This document shows, one piece after another, positions 1 to 7,364 of a DNA stretch of 64,000 nucleotides. This stretch comes from Agromyces ramosus (GTDB lineage: Bacteria; Actinomycetota; Actinomycetes; Actinomycetales; Microbacteriaceae). The stretch spans positions 558,001-622,000 of the forward strand of contig NZ_SGWY01000001.1 in the NCBI RefSeq assembly GCF_004216665.1, read 5' to 3'. Each line of letters starts with the position of its first letter. Position 1 is the stretch's first letter. Under the pieces are notes generated by a model. It saw only the letters and a program-made list of their open reading frames with translations, was not told the origin of the DNA and did no database searches. The position numbers and the translations under genes were made by a program.

Positions 1-745
1 CGTACAGCGTGCCGTCGACGGCCTCCATGATGGCGCGCATCGACGGCGCGACGAGGTAGGGGTCCTCGGGGATGGCCCACACGGCGACGGATGCCGCGGC
101 GAGCATCTCGCGGCCCGTGACCACGTCGATGTCCCAGCGGGCTGCGGCACCGACGAGGTCGACGATCTCGAGGAGCCGTTCGGGGTCGGCGCGGTTCACG
201 ACCACGCCGAGGAGCGTCGCGTGCTCGCGGGCGAGCTCCTCGATCGCGAGCTCGGTGAGCTGGGCGAGCTCGTCGGGCGTTCGCGCCTCCGCATGGCCGA
301 GTCGCTCCGAGGCGCCGCGGCCCTGGCCGACGCGGCCGCCCAGTACGAGCAGCACGGGGGCGCCGAGGTTGGCGGCGATGCGGGCGTTGTAGCCGAGCTC
401 GGTCGGGCTCCCGACGTCCGTGAAGTCGGAGCCGATGATGACGACCGCGTCGCAGCGGTCCTCGACGGCCTTGAAGCGCCGCACGATGGTGGCGAGCGCC
501 TGGTCGGGATCGGCGTGCACCTCGTCGTACGAGACGCCGATCGCCTCGTCGTACTCGAGCGGCACGACGCCGTCGTGGGCGAGCAGCAGGTCGAGCACGT
601 AGTCGCGCTCCTCGGTGGAGCGGGAGATCGGCCGGAACACGCCGACGCGGGTCGCGCGCCGGGCGAGGGTGTCGAGCGCGCCGAGCGCGACGGTGGACTT
701 CCCCGTGTTCCCCTCGGCCGAGCAGATGTAGATGCGGTGCGCCAC
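1..745 (-). CDS. pta: Phosphate acetyltransferase, N-terminal part (gene runs off the window edge)
   Basis: Phosphate acetyltransferase makes acetyl phosphate from acetyl-CoA in the cytosolic Pta-AckA pathway. I translated about 248 residues from a GTG start. They begin VAHRIYICSAEGNTGKST, the P-loop-like N-terminal domain of long-form Pta enzymes, and continue through segments such as VFRPISRS, LLLAHDG and VVVNRADP that are typical of the regulatory domain before the catalytic domain. The catalytic C-terminus lies beyond base 1. The GTG at 745-743 is chosen because a TAGGCT box ends 7 nt upstream, which suits a leaderless transcript. An ackA gene commonly follows pta, but it cannot be seen here. 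The family call is firm; the partial length is due to the window edge. Confidence 0.88.
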   Translation of the reverse strand, partial: MAHRIYICSAEGNTGKSTVALGALDTLARRATRVGVFRPISRSTEERDYVLDLLLAHDGVVPLEYDEAIGVSYDEVHADPDQALATIVRRFKAVEDRCDAVVIIGSDFTDVGSPTELGYNARIAANLGAPVLLVLGGRVGQGRGASERLGHAEARTPDELAQLTELAIEELAREHATLLGVVVNRADPERLLEIVDLVGAAARWDIDVVTGREMLAAASVAVWAIPEDPYLVAPSMRAIMEAVDGTLY

Positions 746-752
746 GCGCTCC

Positions 753-758
753 AGCCTA
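753..758 (-). promoter_or_regulatory. -10 box of a leaderless promoter for pta
   Basis: On the minus strand TAGGCT is followed by 7 nt and then the GTG start of pta. This TANNNT-N7-start spacing puts the transcription start at the initiation codon. No convincing -35 hexamer was identified. Confidence 0.5.
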
Positions 759-890
759 TTGGGCGCCCGCCCCGCGGCGGTCGGCGAATCGGCGCGGATG
801 CCTCGTGCCGATGCCGCGCGTGGGCCAGCGGCATCCGCTCGCAGGGCTCGACGGCGTACATCGCGCGGGTCCGGCTCGGGTAGACTGTCC

Positions 891-982
891 GAGGCTCCTC
901 ACGTGGCGCCATCCAGGCCAACTCCCCCAGGGCGGAAACGCAGCAAGGGTAACCGGGCTCTGGCGGGTGCGTGGGGAGTCTC
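891..982 (+). ncRNA. ffs: Signal recognition particle RNA, small bacterial type (4.5S)
   Basis: This is the RNA scaffold of the signal recognition particle, which binds Ffh and targets nascent membrane proteins. The ends form a 13-bp helix: GAGGCTCCTCACG at 891-903 pairs with CGTGGGGAGTCTC at 970-982, with two G-U pairs. Inside lies the conserved apical domain, CCCAGGGCGGAAACGCAGC then AAGGGTAACC, with the GGAA-type tetraloop region and the asymmetric internal loop. The length of 92 nt suits the short bacterial form without an Alu domain. It ends one base before the tRNA-Ser, so the two are probably co-transcribed and separated by processing. Confidence 0.93.
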
Positions 983-983
983 A

Positions 984-1071
984 GGAGGATTCGCCTAGTG
1001 GCCTATGGCGCACGCTTGGAAAGCGTGTTGGGTGAAAGCCCTCGGGGGTTCGAATCCCCCATCCTCCGCCA
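984..1071 (+). tRNA. tRNA-Ser (anticodon GGA)
   Basis: The acceptor stem GGAGGAT (984-990) pairs with ATCCTCC (1061-1067), followed by discriminator G and an encoded CCA. The anticodon arm reads ACGCTTGGAAAGCGT, giving anticodon GGA. A long variable arm follows, as expected of a class II serine tRNA, then the T arm GGGGGTTCGAATCCCCC. It starts directly after the SRP RNA. Confidence 0.96.
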
Positions 1072-1104
1072 AGAAGACCCGGGTGATGCGCACAGCGCTC
1101 ATCC

Positions 1105-1131
1105 GGGGTTCGAATCCCCCATCCTCCGCCA
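1105..1131 (+). repeat. Second copy of the tRNA-Ser 3' end (27 bp)
   Basis: Bases 1105-1131 repeat exactly the 27 bases at 1045-1071: most of the T arm, the 3' acceptor strand, discriminator and CCA. The copies are offset by 60 bp. No D arm, anticodon arm or 5' acceptor strand precedes the second copy, so it is not a tRNA. It looks like an attachment-site scar of a tRNA-targeting element or the relic of a tandem tRNA, but no integrase gene is in the window. Confidence 0.85.
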
Positions 1132-1140
1132 GCGAGCGCT

Positions 1141-1169
1141 GGGCCCGATCGCGTCAGGCGGTCGGGCCC
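1141..1169 (+). terminator. Probable terminator of the ffs / tRNA-Ser unit
   Basis: GGGCCCGATCGC (1141-1152) and GCGGTCGGGCCC (1158-1169) form a 12-bp stem with one G-U pair and a 5-nt loop. It is followed by TTCGCGTCTTC, a weak T-containing tail usual in high-GC genomes. Confidence 0.7.
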
Positions 1170-1277
1170 TTCGCGTCTTCGCCGCGTGCGCCCGAGGCGT
1201 GGTTCCCGCCGCACTGCGCCGCGGCATCCGCTCGTGTCCTCATTAATGCCGAATGGCGCGCCGACCATGCGCATCGG

Positions 1278-1898
1278 ATGATGAAGGAGATGTCAACGAC
1301 ACCGTTGGAAACTAGGAGTGGGGACGCAGGGGGCTCCTCCAACGGGTCGACGGCAGTAAGGGGCGACGGCCTCAGGGTGTTCACCCTGAGGCCGCGTCGC
1401 ACCCTCACACGGAGCATCGGACTCCCGGTCTTCGCCCTCGTGCTCCCGCTGCTCGCGGCCGAGCTGTGGCTGCTCGATCCGCGCGGTTCGTGGCCGGTCG
1501 TGGCCTGGACCGGCGCGGTCACCGCCGTGCTGATCGTCGCCGCATGGGTCGCCTACCAGCGCACGCAGGCGTCGCTCAGCCAGTACGGCATCGTCGAGCG
1601 TGGATTCTTCGGCGGCACCTACACCGTCGCGGCGCGCGACATCGCGGGGGTGCTGCGCGTGCAGCTGTACCGATCGAACAGCCTCGACACCACGCAGGAG
1701 CTCTTCGTCGTGAGCCGCACGGGCCGGGGCGTGTTCCGCATGCGCGGCCGGTTCTGGAACACCGCCACGATGGATCGCGTCGCGGGCATCCTGGGTGCCG
1801 AGGAGACCGTGCGCGCGGAGCCCGTCACGCTCGCCGAGCTGCGGCAGACCGACCCCGAGCTCCTCTACTGGTTCGAGCGGCGCTCGCTGACCCGCTGA
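1278..1898 (+). CDS. Membrane-anchored PH-like domain protein of unknown function
   Basis: The roughly 206-residue product has a hydrophilic N-terminus of about 40 residues and then two adjacent membrane segments (around SIGLPVFALVLPLLAAEL and VVAWTGAVTAVLIVAAW). The remaining cytoplasmic domain of about 120 residues begins YGIVERGFFGG and contains RVQLYRSNSLDTT and FRMRGRFWNT. This layout of two helices and a beta-rich tail resembles bacterial PH (bPH2-like) proteins, but no function can be assigned. In-frame ATG codons lie at 1278, 1281 and 1290. AAGGAG at 1284-1289 abuts the last one too closely to be its ribosome site, so the start is uncertain by a few codons. It stands alone downstream of the tRNA terminator and is convergent with the next gene. 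Confidence 0.65.
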   Translation: MMKEMSTTPLETRSGDAGGSSNGSTAVRGDGLRVFTLRPRRTLTRSIGLPVFALVLPLLAAELWLLDPRGSWPVVAWTGAVTAVLIVAAWVAYQRTQASLSQYGIVERGFFGGTYTVAARDIAGVLRVQLYRSNSLDTTQELFVVSRTGRGVFRMRGRFWNTATMDRVAGILGAEETVRAEPVTLAELRQTDPELLYWFERRSLTR

Positions 1899-1946
1899 CT
1901 CGCGGCACACGGTCGGCGCCGGTTCCGCCCCGGCGGCGTGCGCGCG

Positions 1947-2636
1947 TCAGCTCGTCGCGACGCCCAGCAGCGGCGCGTCGGCGCGGCTCGACGGCAGCTC
2001 GTGGAACCCGAGCCGGTCGTAGAACGCCCGGGCCGCCGTGTTCGCGGCATCCATGCCGAGGTGCACGGCGGGCACTCCGCGCTCGGCGAGGGCGGCGCGC
2101 AGCGTGTCGATGAGGCGCCGGCCCATGCCCCGGCCCTGCAGCTGGGGCAGCAGGTCGATGTGGAGGTGCGCGGGGTAGGCGTCGACCTCGGCGATGAGCA
2201 TGCGGTCGGGGTTCGCCCCCGCGTCGATGAGCTGCGCCTCGGTGAAGCCCGGCTCGCGTCCCGTCGGCGGTCCGGGCGCCGGATGCCGCCGGCGGAACCC
2301 CGGCGCCCATTCGCGCTTCCACCACTCCACGAACGCGCGCGTGTCCGCGACCCCGATCACGTAGCCGAGCGCCCGCCCGTCGCCTCCGTCGACCACGAAC
2401 GCGAGGTCGGGTGCGTACTCCAGGTACGGCAGCGCGAACACCTCGGGCATCAGCGCGTCGTCGGAGTACAGTCCGGTTGCGTCCCCGCCGCCCGCGGCGG
2501 TGCGCAGGCAGATCACGGACACGTCGTCGCGGTCGGCCGGGCGGTAGGGCCGGATGAACGGATGCGGCGTGGCGCCGCCGTCCGCGGAGCCCGCGCCGAC
2601 CGTGGCCGCCGCGGCATCCGTGCGCTCGTCGGTCAC
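1947..2636 (-). CDS. GNAT-family N-acetyltransferase
   Basis: The 229-residue product is a single GNAT-fold domain that transfers an acyl group from acyl-CoA to an unknown substrate. The acetyl-CoA pyrophosphate loop is visible as HLHIDLLPQLQGRGMGRRLID, motif A with R/Q-x-x-G-x-G. It is followed by the motif B region VHLGMDAANTAARAFYDRLGF. The tyrosine and phenylalanine near that end are where the family usually has its general acid. About 28 residues at the N-terminus are low-complexity. The GTG start at 2636 overlaps the stop of the upstream HerA-like gene by four bases (GTGA), so the two are translationally coupled. The substrate cannot be predicted. Confidence 0.85.
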   Translation of the reverse strand: MTDERTDAAAATVGAGSADGGATPHPFIRPYRPADRDDVSVICLRTAAGGGDATGLYSDDALMPEVFALPYLEYAPDLAFVVDGGDGRALGYVIGVADTRAFVEWWKREWAPGFRRRHPAPGPPTGREPGFTEAQLIDAGANPDRMLIAEVDAYPAHLHIDLLPQLQGRGMGRRLIDTLRAALAERGVPAVHLGMDAANTAARAFYDRLGFHELPSSRADAPLLGVATS

Positions 2637-4618
2637 CTGCGCCGCCGCGTGCCGAAGATGCCCTCGACGACGCTCGTGAGCACGTCGCGGGTGGCCTTGG
2701 AGCCGAGCACCTGCTCGAGCACCGAGTCGCCGCCCGACGACCGCGAGCGGGTGGTGCCCGACCGCGAGCGCGAGGTGGTCGACGTGCGCTTCATCAGCCG
2801 GTCGTACTCGGCCTGTGCGGCCTTCTGCTCCTTCGCGCGCTGCTTCTCGATGGCCGCCTGCTGCTTCGCGAACTCGGCGTCGGCCCTGGCCTTGTCCGCG
2901 GCGTCCTCGGCGGCCTGCGCGGCGGCCGCGGCCGCGTTCATCTTCGCGGTGAGCAGCTCGTGCGCCGACTCCCGGTCGATGGCCGTGCCGTACTTGGCCT
3001 GCAGCGGCGAAGCAGCGACCGCGGCGTCGATCGCGGCGTCGGGCGTGGGCGACATCAGCGCCTGCGGCGCCCGCAGGCGAGTCCAGGCGACGGGGCTCGG
3101 GGCGCCCTTCTCGTTCATGACCGTGACGATCGCCTCGCCGGTGCCGAGGGTCGTGAGCACCTCCTCGAGGTCGTAGCCCGACTTCGGGTACGTCGAGACG
3201 GTCGCGCGCAGGGCCTTCGCGTCGTCGGGCGTGAACGCGCGCAGCTGGTGCTGCACCCGCGAGCCGAGCTGCGCGAGCACGTCGGCCGGCACGTCCTTCG
3301 GCGTCTGGGTGACGAAGAACACGCCGACGCCCTTCGAGCGGATGAGGCGCACCGTCTGCACCACCTGCAGCAGGAAGTCCTTCGAGGCGTCATTGAACAG
3401 CAGGTGCGCCTCGTCGAAGAAGAACACGAGCTTCGGCTTCTCGAGGTCGCCGACCTCGGGCAGGTCGTTGAAGAGGTCGGCGAGCAGCCACATGAGGAAC
3501 GTCGAGTAGAGCGCCGGCCGGTCGGCGACGCCGGGCACCTCGAGCAGGCTCACGATGCCACGACCGTCGGATGCCACGCGCAGGAACTCCGCGGTGTCGA
3601 TCTCGGGCTCTCCGAAGAAGACGTCGGCGCCCGCTTCGGCGAACGCCACGAGCTCGCGCAGGATGACGCCGACGGTCGCCTTCGAGAGGCCGCCGAGCCC
3701 GACCAGCTCGGCCTTGCCCTCGTCTCCGACGAGGTACTGCAGCACCGCGCGGAGGTCCTCCAGGTCGAGGAGCGCGAGGCCGGCGTTCTCGGCGTAGTGG
3801 AACACGAGGCCGAGGCTCGACTCCTGCGTGTCGTTGAGGCCGAGCACCTTGCTGAGCAGCAGCGGACCGAACCCGGCGACGGTCGCGCGAATGGGCACCC
3901 CCGTGCCGATGCCGCCGAGCGAGAAGAACTCGACCGGGAAGGATGCCGCACTCCACGCCTGGCCGATGCCCTCGGTGCGCTTCAGCAGCTTCTCGTTTGC
4001 CTCGCCGGGGGTGGCGACGCCCGAGAGGTCGCCCTTGATGTCGGCGGCGAACACGGCGACGCCGTTCGCGGCGAGCTGCTCGGCGAGCACCTGCAACGTG
4101 CGGGTCTTGCCCGTGCCCGTCGCACCGGCGACGAGTCCGTGGCGGTTCGTCATGGCGAGCGGGATGCGCACCGGAACGTCGGGCATCGGGTCGCCGTTCA
4201 CGAGCGCGCCCATCTCGAGGGCCGCGCCCTCGAACGCGTATCCATCGCGGATGGCGGCGACCTGGTCGGCGTCGAGCGGGCCGGATGGGGCGGGGGCGGG
4301 GGCGGGGGCGGAGGCGGTCGCGGGGGCGGAGGCGGTCGCGGGGGCGGAGGAGGTGCCGGGGGCGGAGGAGGTGCCGGGTGCGGAGGAGGTGCCGGGGGCG
4401 GAGGAGGTGCCGGGTGCGGCGGCTTCGGCGGCCTCAGTCGCAGTGGCCGCCGCCGCCGCATCCGCTGCCCGCTGCTGGGCGTCGAGCGCAGCCTGGGCGA
4501 GGGCTGCGGCCTCCTCGGCCTTTCGGATCGCTTCCTGCGCCTGCACCTGCAGCGCCTCGGCTGCTTCGGCCGCAGCGACGGCTGCTTCCTGTGCTCGCTT
4601 CACCGCGTCGTCGGCCAT
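2633..4618 (-). CDS. HerA-like ATPase, DUF853/YjgR type
   Basis: The 661-residue product matches the HerA/FtsK-superfamily ATPases of the DUF853 (YjgR) group, whose cellular role is not settled. An Ala/Glu-rich coiled-coil-like N-terminus (about 1-68) leads into a repeat linker (70-111). Walker A GATGTGKT is at 165-172, Walker B VFFFDEAHLLF is near residue 398, and VGVFFVTQTPKDVP follows. The C-terminus has a charged coiled coil (KQQAAIEKQRAKEQK) and an RTRRRR-like basic tail. The ATG at 4618 is preferred because TAGGAT lies 7 nt upstream (leaderless). The frame stays open upstream only because it runs through the octamer array, which has no stops. It is coupled to the downstream GNAT. Confidence 0.85.
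   Translation of the reverse strand: MADDAVKRAQEAAVAAAEAAEALQVQAQEAIRKAEEAAALAQAALDAQQRAADAAAAATATEAAEAAAPGTSSAPGTSSAPGTSSAPGTSSAPATASAPATASAPAPAPAPSGPLDADQVAAIRDGYAFEGAALEMGALVNGDPMPDVPVRIPLAMTNRHGLVAGATGTGKTRTLQVLAEQLAANGVAVFAADIKGDLSGVATPGEANEKLLKRTEGIGQAWSAASFPVEFFSLGGIGTGVPIRATVAGFGPLLLSKVLGLNDTQESSLGLVFHYAENAGLALLDLEDLRAVLQYLVGDEGKAELVGLGGLSKATVGVILRELVAFAEAGADVFFGEPEIDTAEFLRVASDGRGIVSLLEVPGVADRPALYSTFLMWLLADLFNDLPEVGDLEKPKLVFFFDEAHLLFNDASKDFLLQVVQTVRLIRSKGVGVFFVTQTPKDVPADVLAQLGSRVQHQLRAFTPDDAKALRATVSTYPKSGYDLEEVLTTLGTGEAIVTVMNEKGAPSPVAWTRLRAPQALMSPTPDAAIDAAVAASPLQAKYGTAIDRESAHELLTAKMNAAAAAAQAAEDAADKARADAEFAKQQAAIEKQRAKEQKAAQAEYDRLMKRTSTTSRSRSGTTRSRSSGGDSVLEQVLGSKATRDVLTSVVEGIFGTRRRR
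4286..4411 (-). repeat. In-frame 18-bp tandem repeat in the HerA-like gene
   Basis: Residues 70-111 of the HerA-like protein are four copies of GTSSAP, two of ATASAP and an APAPAP tract, encoded by tandem 18-bp units. On the plus strand, the template for this gene, 4287-4308 reads as four runs of 4-5 G separated by single C, a textbook G-quadruplex pattern. The copy number probably varies between strains. Confidence 0.9.
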
Positions 4619-4625
4619 GGGCACG

Positions 4626-4631
4626 ATCCTA
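4626..4631 (-). promoter_or_regulatory. -10 box of a leaderless promoter for the HerA-like gene
   Basis: TAGGAT on the minus strand is followed by 7 nt and then the ATG at 4618. No Shine-Dalgarno sequence precedes that ATG, consistent with leaderless transcription. Confidence 0.5.
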
Positions 4632-4812
4632 GCGACGGGCAGTCGGCCGCGTGTCGGAGCGGCGTGACCGGGGAACGTCGTCGTGGGGTGATGGGTACCG
4701 TCGGCCTGGATTTCGACGGCCGCGGCGGAGCGTCGAGCGGCTGGCGGCGCACGGCCGAGTCGAGATGCCGGACCTCGACGATGAACGGGAGGCAGCGGGT
4801 CCTCGTGATTCG

Positions 4813-5132
4813 GTGCGGCTGTGCGGTTGTGCGGCTGTGCGGGTGTGCGGGTGTGCGGGTGTGCGGGTGTGCGGGTGTGCGGCTGTGCGGCTGTGCGGGT
4901 GCGCGGCGGTGCGGCGGTGCGGTTGTGCGGTTGTGCGGTTGTGCGATTGTGCGGCAGTGCGGCTGTGCGGTTGTGCGGCGGTGCGGTTGTGCGGCAGTGC
5001 GGGTGCGCGGCGGTGCGGCGGTGCGGTTGCGCGGCTGTGCGGCAGTGCGGCAGTGCGGCTGTGCGGTTGCGCGGTCGTGCGGTCGTGCGGCTGTACGGCT
5101 GTGCGGGTGTGCGGTTGTGCGGTTGTGCGGTC
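4813..5132. repeat. Forty-unit octanucleotide tandem array, GTGCGGNN
   Basis: Exactly 40 contiguous 8-bp units fill 320 bp without a slip in register. Only six endings occur at the last two positions: TT (11), CT (9), GT (8), CG (5), CA (4) and TC (3). Other changes are rare: GCGCGG in units 12, 25, 28 and 33, GTGCGA in unit 17, and GTACGG in unit 36. Units 11-14 and 24-27 are identical, showing block duplication. The array occupies about half of the 650-bp divergent region between the HerA-like gene and the LigD-type polymerase. It has no stop codon in any frame, which creates spurious open frames with an octapeptide period (CGCAVVRL-like on plus). I see no gene in 4632-4812 or 5133-5256. 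Confidence 0.97.
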
Positions 5133-5256
5133 GCACCACCGGACGGCCGTGCCGGCCACGCCGCCGCCGCGCTCGGCATCCGCGACGCCCGCGATGCCGC
5201 GATCCCGACGATGGCGCCACGCGCGCGAGGGGTTCCGGTCCCGCGGCGGACGCACC

Positions 5257-5262
5257 TATGGT
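5257..5262 (+). promoter_or_regulatory. -10 box of a leaderless promoter for the LigD-type polymerase
   Basis: TATGGT is followed by 6 nt and then the GTG start at 5269, so transcription probably starts at the initiation codon. No good -35 is visible. The octamer array ends about 125 bp upstream. Confidence 0.5.
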
Positions 5263-5268
5263 GAAAGC

Positions 5269-6504
5269 GTGAGTCCCGCCAAGGACAACGCCGAGCTCCT
5301 CGAGATCGATGGTCGCGAGGTGCGCGTGAGCAACCCCGGCAAGATCGTGTTCCCCGAGCCCGGGCTCACCAAGCTCGACCTCGTGCGGTACTACGTGAGC
5401 GTGGCCGACGGCGCCCTCCGTGGCGCGGGCGGGCGGCCGATGGTGCTGAAGCGTTTCGTGAAGGGCATCTCGCAGGAGGCGTTCTTCCAGAAGCGCGCGC
5501 CCGAGAAGCGGCCCGAGTGGATCGAGACCGCGACACTGCACTACGCCTCCGGCAACTCGGCGGACGAGGTCGTCGTGCGGGACGCGGCTGCGCTCGCCTG
5601 GGTCGTGAACCTCGGCTGCATCGACCTCAACCCGCACCCCGTGCGCGCGGAGGACCTCGACCACCCCGACGAACTGCGCGTCGACCTCGACCCGATGCCG
5701 GGAGTGGACTGGAGCCAGATCGTCGACGTCGCCATGGTGGCCCGCGAGGTGCTCACCGACCACGGACTCGTCGGCTGGCCGAAGACCTCCGGCTCTCGCG
5801 GCATGCACATCTCCGTGCGCATCGAACCTCGCTGGACGTATCGCGACGTGCGGCTCGCCGCCGAGACCCTCGCCCGCGAGGTGGAGCTGCGCGCCCCCGG
5901 CCTCGCCAGCGCGCGCTGGTGGAAGGAGGAGCGCGGCGAGAGCGTGTTCGTCGACTTCAACCAGAACGCCAAGGACCGGACGGTCGCGTCCGCGTACTCG
6001 ATCCGGCCGCTGCCCGACGCTCGCGTCTCCACGCCGCTCGACTGGGACGAGGTGCGCGGCAGCCACCCCGAGCGATTCACCGTCCCGACCGTGCTCGAGC
6101 GCTTCGCGGAGCGCGGCGACCCCGCGGCGGGCATCGACGACGCCGTCGGACGCCTCGACGGCCTGCTCCGCCTCGCAGCGGAGCTCGGGCCGGCCGAGAA
6201 GCCGCCGAAGGCGTCGGACGGCTCAGGGCGCCGGCAGTCGACCATGCCGCTCATCGAGGTGGCGCGCACGAAGACGAAGCCCGAGGCGCTCGAGGCGCTC
6301 GAACGCTGGAAGTCGAAGCACCCCGACGTCGTGCCGCTGCTGCAGCCCGCCGACGTGCTCGTCGACGGCATGCGCGGGTCGAGCTCCCTCTGGTACCGCA
6401 TCCGAGTGAACCTGCAGCACGTGCCCGAGTCGCAGCGTCCGGAGCAGGAGGCCCTCGAGGCGGACTACGACCCGTGGGCCGGCAGGGAGTGGACCCGCCC
6501 GTGA
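5269..6504 (+). CDS. LigD-type DNA polymerase/primase domain protein (stand-alone)
   Basis: The 411-residue product matches the archaeo-eukaryotic-primase-type polymerase module of bacterial DNA ligase D, which fills gaps at ends during non-homologous end joining. Visible markers are PMVLKRFVKGI and the NLGCIDLNPHP region. The metal-binding pair is in LRVDLDPMPG (DxD), followed by GSRGMHISVRI with the conserved histidine and VFVDFNQNAKDRTVASAYSIRP. A C-terminal extension of about 110 residues carries no nuclease or ligase motif, so this is the polymerase part alone. No ku or ligase gene is in the window. The GTG at 5269 is chosen for its leaderless promoter; the open frame upstream is only octamer repeat. 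It overlaps the next gene by four bases. Confidence 0.88.
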   Translation: MSPAKDNAELLEIDGREVRVSNPGKIVFPEPGLTKLDLVRYYVSVADGALRGAGGRPMVLKRFVKGISQEAFFQKRAPEKRPEWIETATLHYASGNSADEVVVRDAAALAWVVNLGCIDLNPHPVRAEDLDHPDELRVDLDPMPGVDWSQIVDVAMVAREVLTDHGLVGWPKTSGSRGMHISVRIEPRWTYRDVRLAAETLAREVELRAPGLASARWWKEERGESVFVDFNQNAKDRTVASAYSIRPLPDARVSTPLDWDEVRGSHPERFTVPTVLERFAERGDPAAGIDDAVGRLDGLLRLAAELGPAEKPPKASDGSGRRQSTMPLIEVARTKTKPEALEALERWKSKHPDVVPLLQPADVLVDGMRGSSSLWYRIRVNLQHVPESQRPEQEALEADYDPWAGREWTRP

Positions 6505-7355
6505 GCGACCTCGGACCCGTGGACCCCGGCCACGCCGGGGAGGCCGCCTGGTTGCGACGGTGGCGCCTGCGCCCCGACGGCGACCCGACGACGACCGCGT
6601 CGAGCACGCTCATGCCCGTGCGCACGGAGCTCGGCGAGCCGGCGATGCTCAAGCTCGCCCACACCGAGGAGGAGGTGCGCGGCGCCGACCTGCTCGCCGC
6701 ACTCGACGGGCGCGGCGCCGCGCGGGTCCTGCAACGGAACGGCGCCGCGGTGCTGCTGGAGCGGGCGACCGGGAGCCGGAACCTCGTCCGCATGGCGGAG
6801 GGCGGCGAGGACGACGAGGCCACGCGCGTCATCTGCGAGGCGGCCGACCGCATCCACCGGGCATCCGCCGACGTGCTCGACGCCGAGGACTCGCCCGAGC
6901 TCGTCGAGCTGACGACCTGGTTCCGCCACCTGTTCGCCGACGCCGACGGGCTCGGCGACTTCCATCGCCGCGGCGCCGACGTGGCCGCTGCCCTCCTCGA
7001 CGATCCGCGCGAGCCCGTCGTGCTCCACGGCGACCTGCACCACGGGAACGTGCTGGACTTCGGCGACCGCGGCTGGCTCGCGATCGACCCGAAGGGCCTC
7101 CTCGGCGAGGCCGACTTCGACGCGTGCAACCTGCTGTGCAATCCGTCGCACGAGTGGGCGCTCCGACCGGGTCGCCTCGACCGGCAGTTCGGGGTGGTCG
7201 TCGACGCGACGGGCCTCGACCCGGCACGCCTCGCCGACTGGCTCGTGGCGTGGTGCGCACTCTCGTCGACGTGGTTCGCGCTCGACGACGACCCGCGGCT
7301 CGCGGACTCGGCGGCGGCGATCGGCGAGCTCGCCCTCGGCCTCGGCGTCCGCTGA
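6501..7355 (+). CDS. Aminoglycoside/hydroxyurea antibiotic resistance kinase-like protein (APH(6) type)
   Basis: The 284-residue product resembles streptomycin 6-kinase-type phosphotransferases, which inactivate aminoglycosides with ATP. The catalytic loop is clear: VVLHGDLHHGNVLDF around residue 176, with the general-base Asp and metal-binding Asn. It is followed by LAIDPKGLLGEADFDACN around residue 195, the family's DFG-equivalent region. The N-terminal lobe is short and alanine-rich. The GTG at 6501 overlaps the polymerase stop (GTGA), so the two are one operon. Chromosomal family members often have unknown small-molecule substrates, so actual resistance is not implied. It converges with the next gene, with 9 bp between. 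Confidence 0.8.
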   Translation: MSDLGPVDPGHAGEAAWLRRWRLRPDGDPTTTASSTLMPVRTELGEPAMLKLAHTEEEVRGADLLAALDGRGAARVLQRNGAAVLLERATGSRNLVRMAEGGEDDEATRVICEAADRIHRASADVLDAEDSPELVELTTWFRHLFADADGLGDFHRRGADVAAALLDDPREPVVLHGDLHHGNVLDFGDRGWLAIDPKGLLGEADFDACNLLCNPSHEWALRPGRLDRQFGVVVDATGLDPARLADWLVAWCALSSTWFALDDDPRLADSAAAIGELALGLGVR

Positions 7356-7364
7356 CCGCGGCGC

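Noticed and set aside
221..883. Plus-strand open frame over pta
   Set aside because: It is antisense to clear Pta motifs and runs into the SRP RNA. Its composition is that of a GC-driven shadow frame.
1105..1131. Second tRNA gene
   Set aside because: Only the T arm and 3' acceptor strand are present; D arm, anticodon arm and 5' acceptor are missing.
1045..1131. Integrated mobile element at tRNA-Ser
   Set aside because: Only 33 bp lie between the duplicated ends, and no integrase, excisionase or phage gene is in the window. At most it is a scar.
981..1274. Minus-strand peptide containing WGIRTPD opposite the tRNA
   Set aside because: This is the well-known translation artefact of the tRNA-Ser antisense strand. 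The similar GGIRTPDQ at the start of the STAND proteins is encoded by different bases, so no link to the tRNA is claimed.
4813..5132. Possible CRISPR array
   Set aside because: Units are 8 bp with a two-base variable end. There are no repeats of 24-40 bp, no unique spacers and no cas genes.
4619..5256. Long open frames on both strands across the octamer array, coding for Cys-rich or His/Asn/Arg/Thr-rich octapeptide repeats
   Set aside because: The 8-bp unit has no stop codon in any frame, so all frames are open automatically. There is no ribosome site or conserved start, and the frames only extend the true HerA-like and LigD-type genes upstream.
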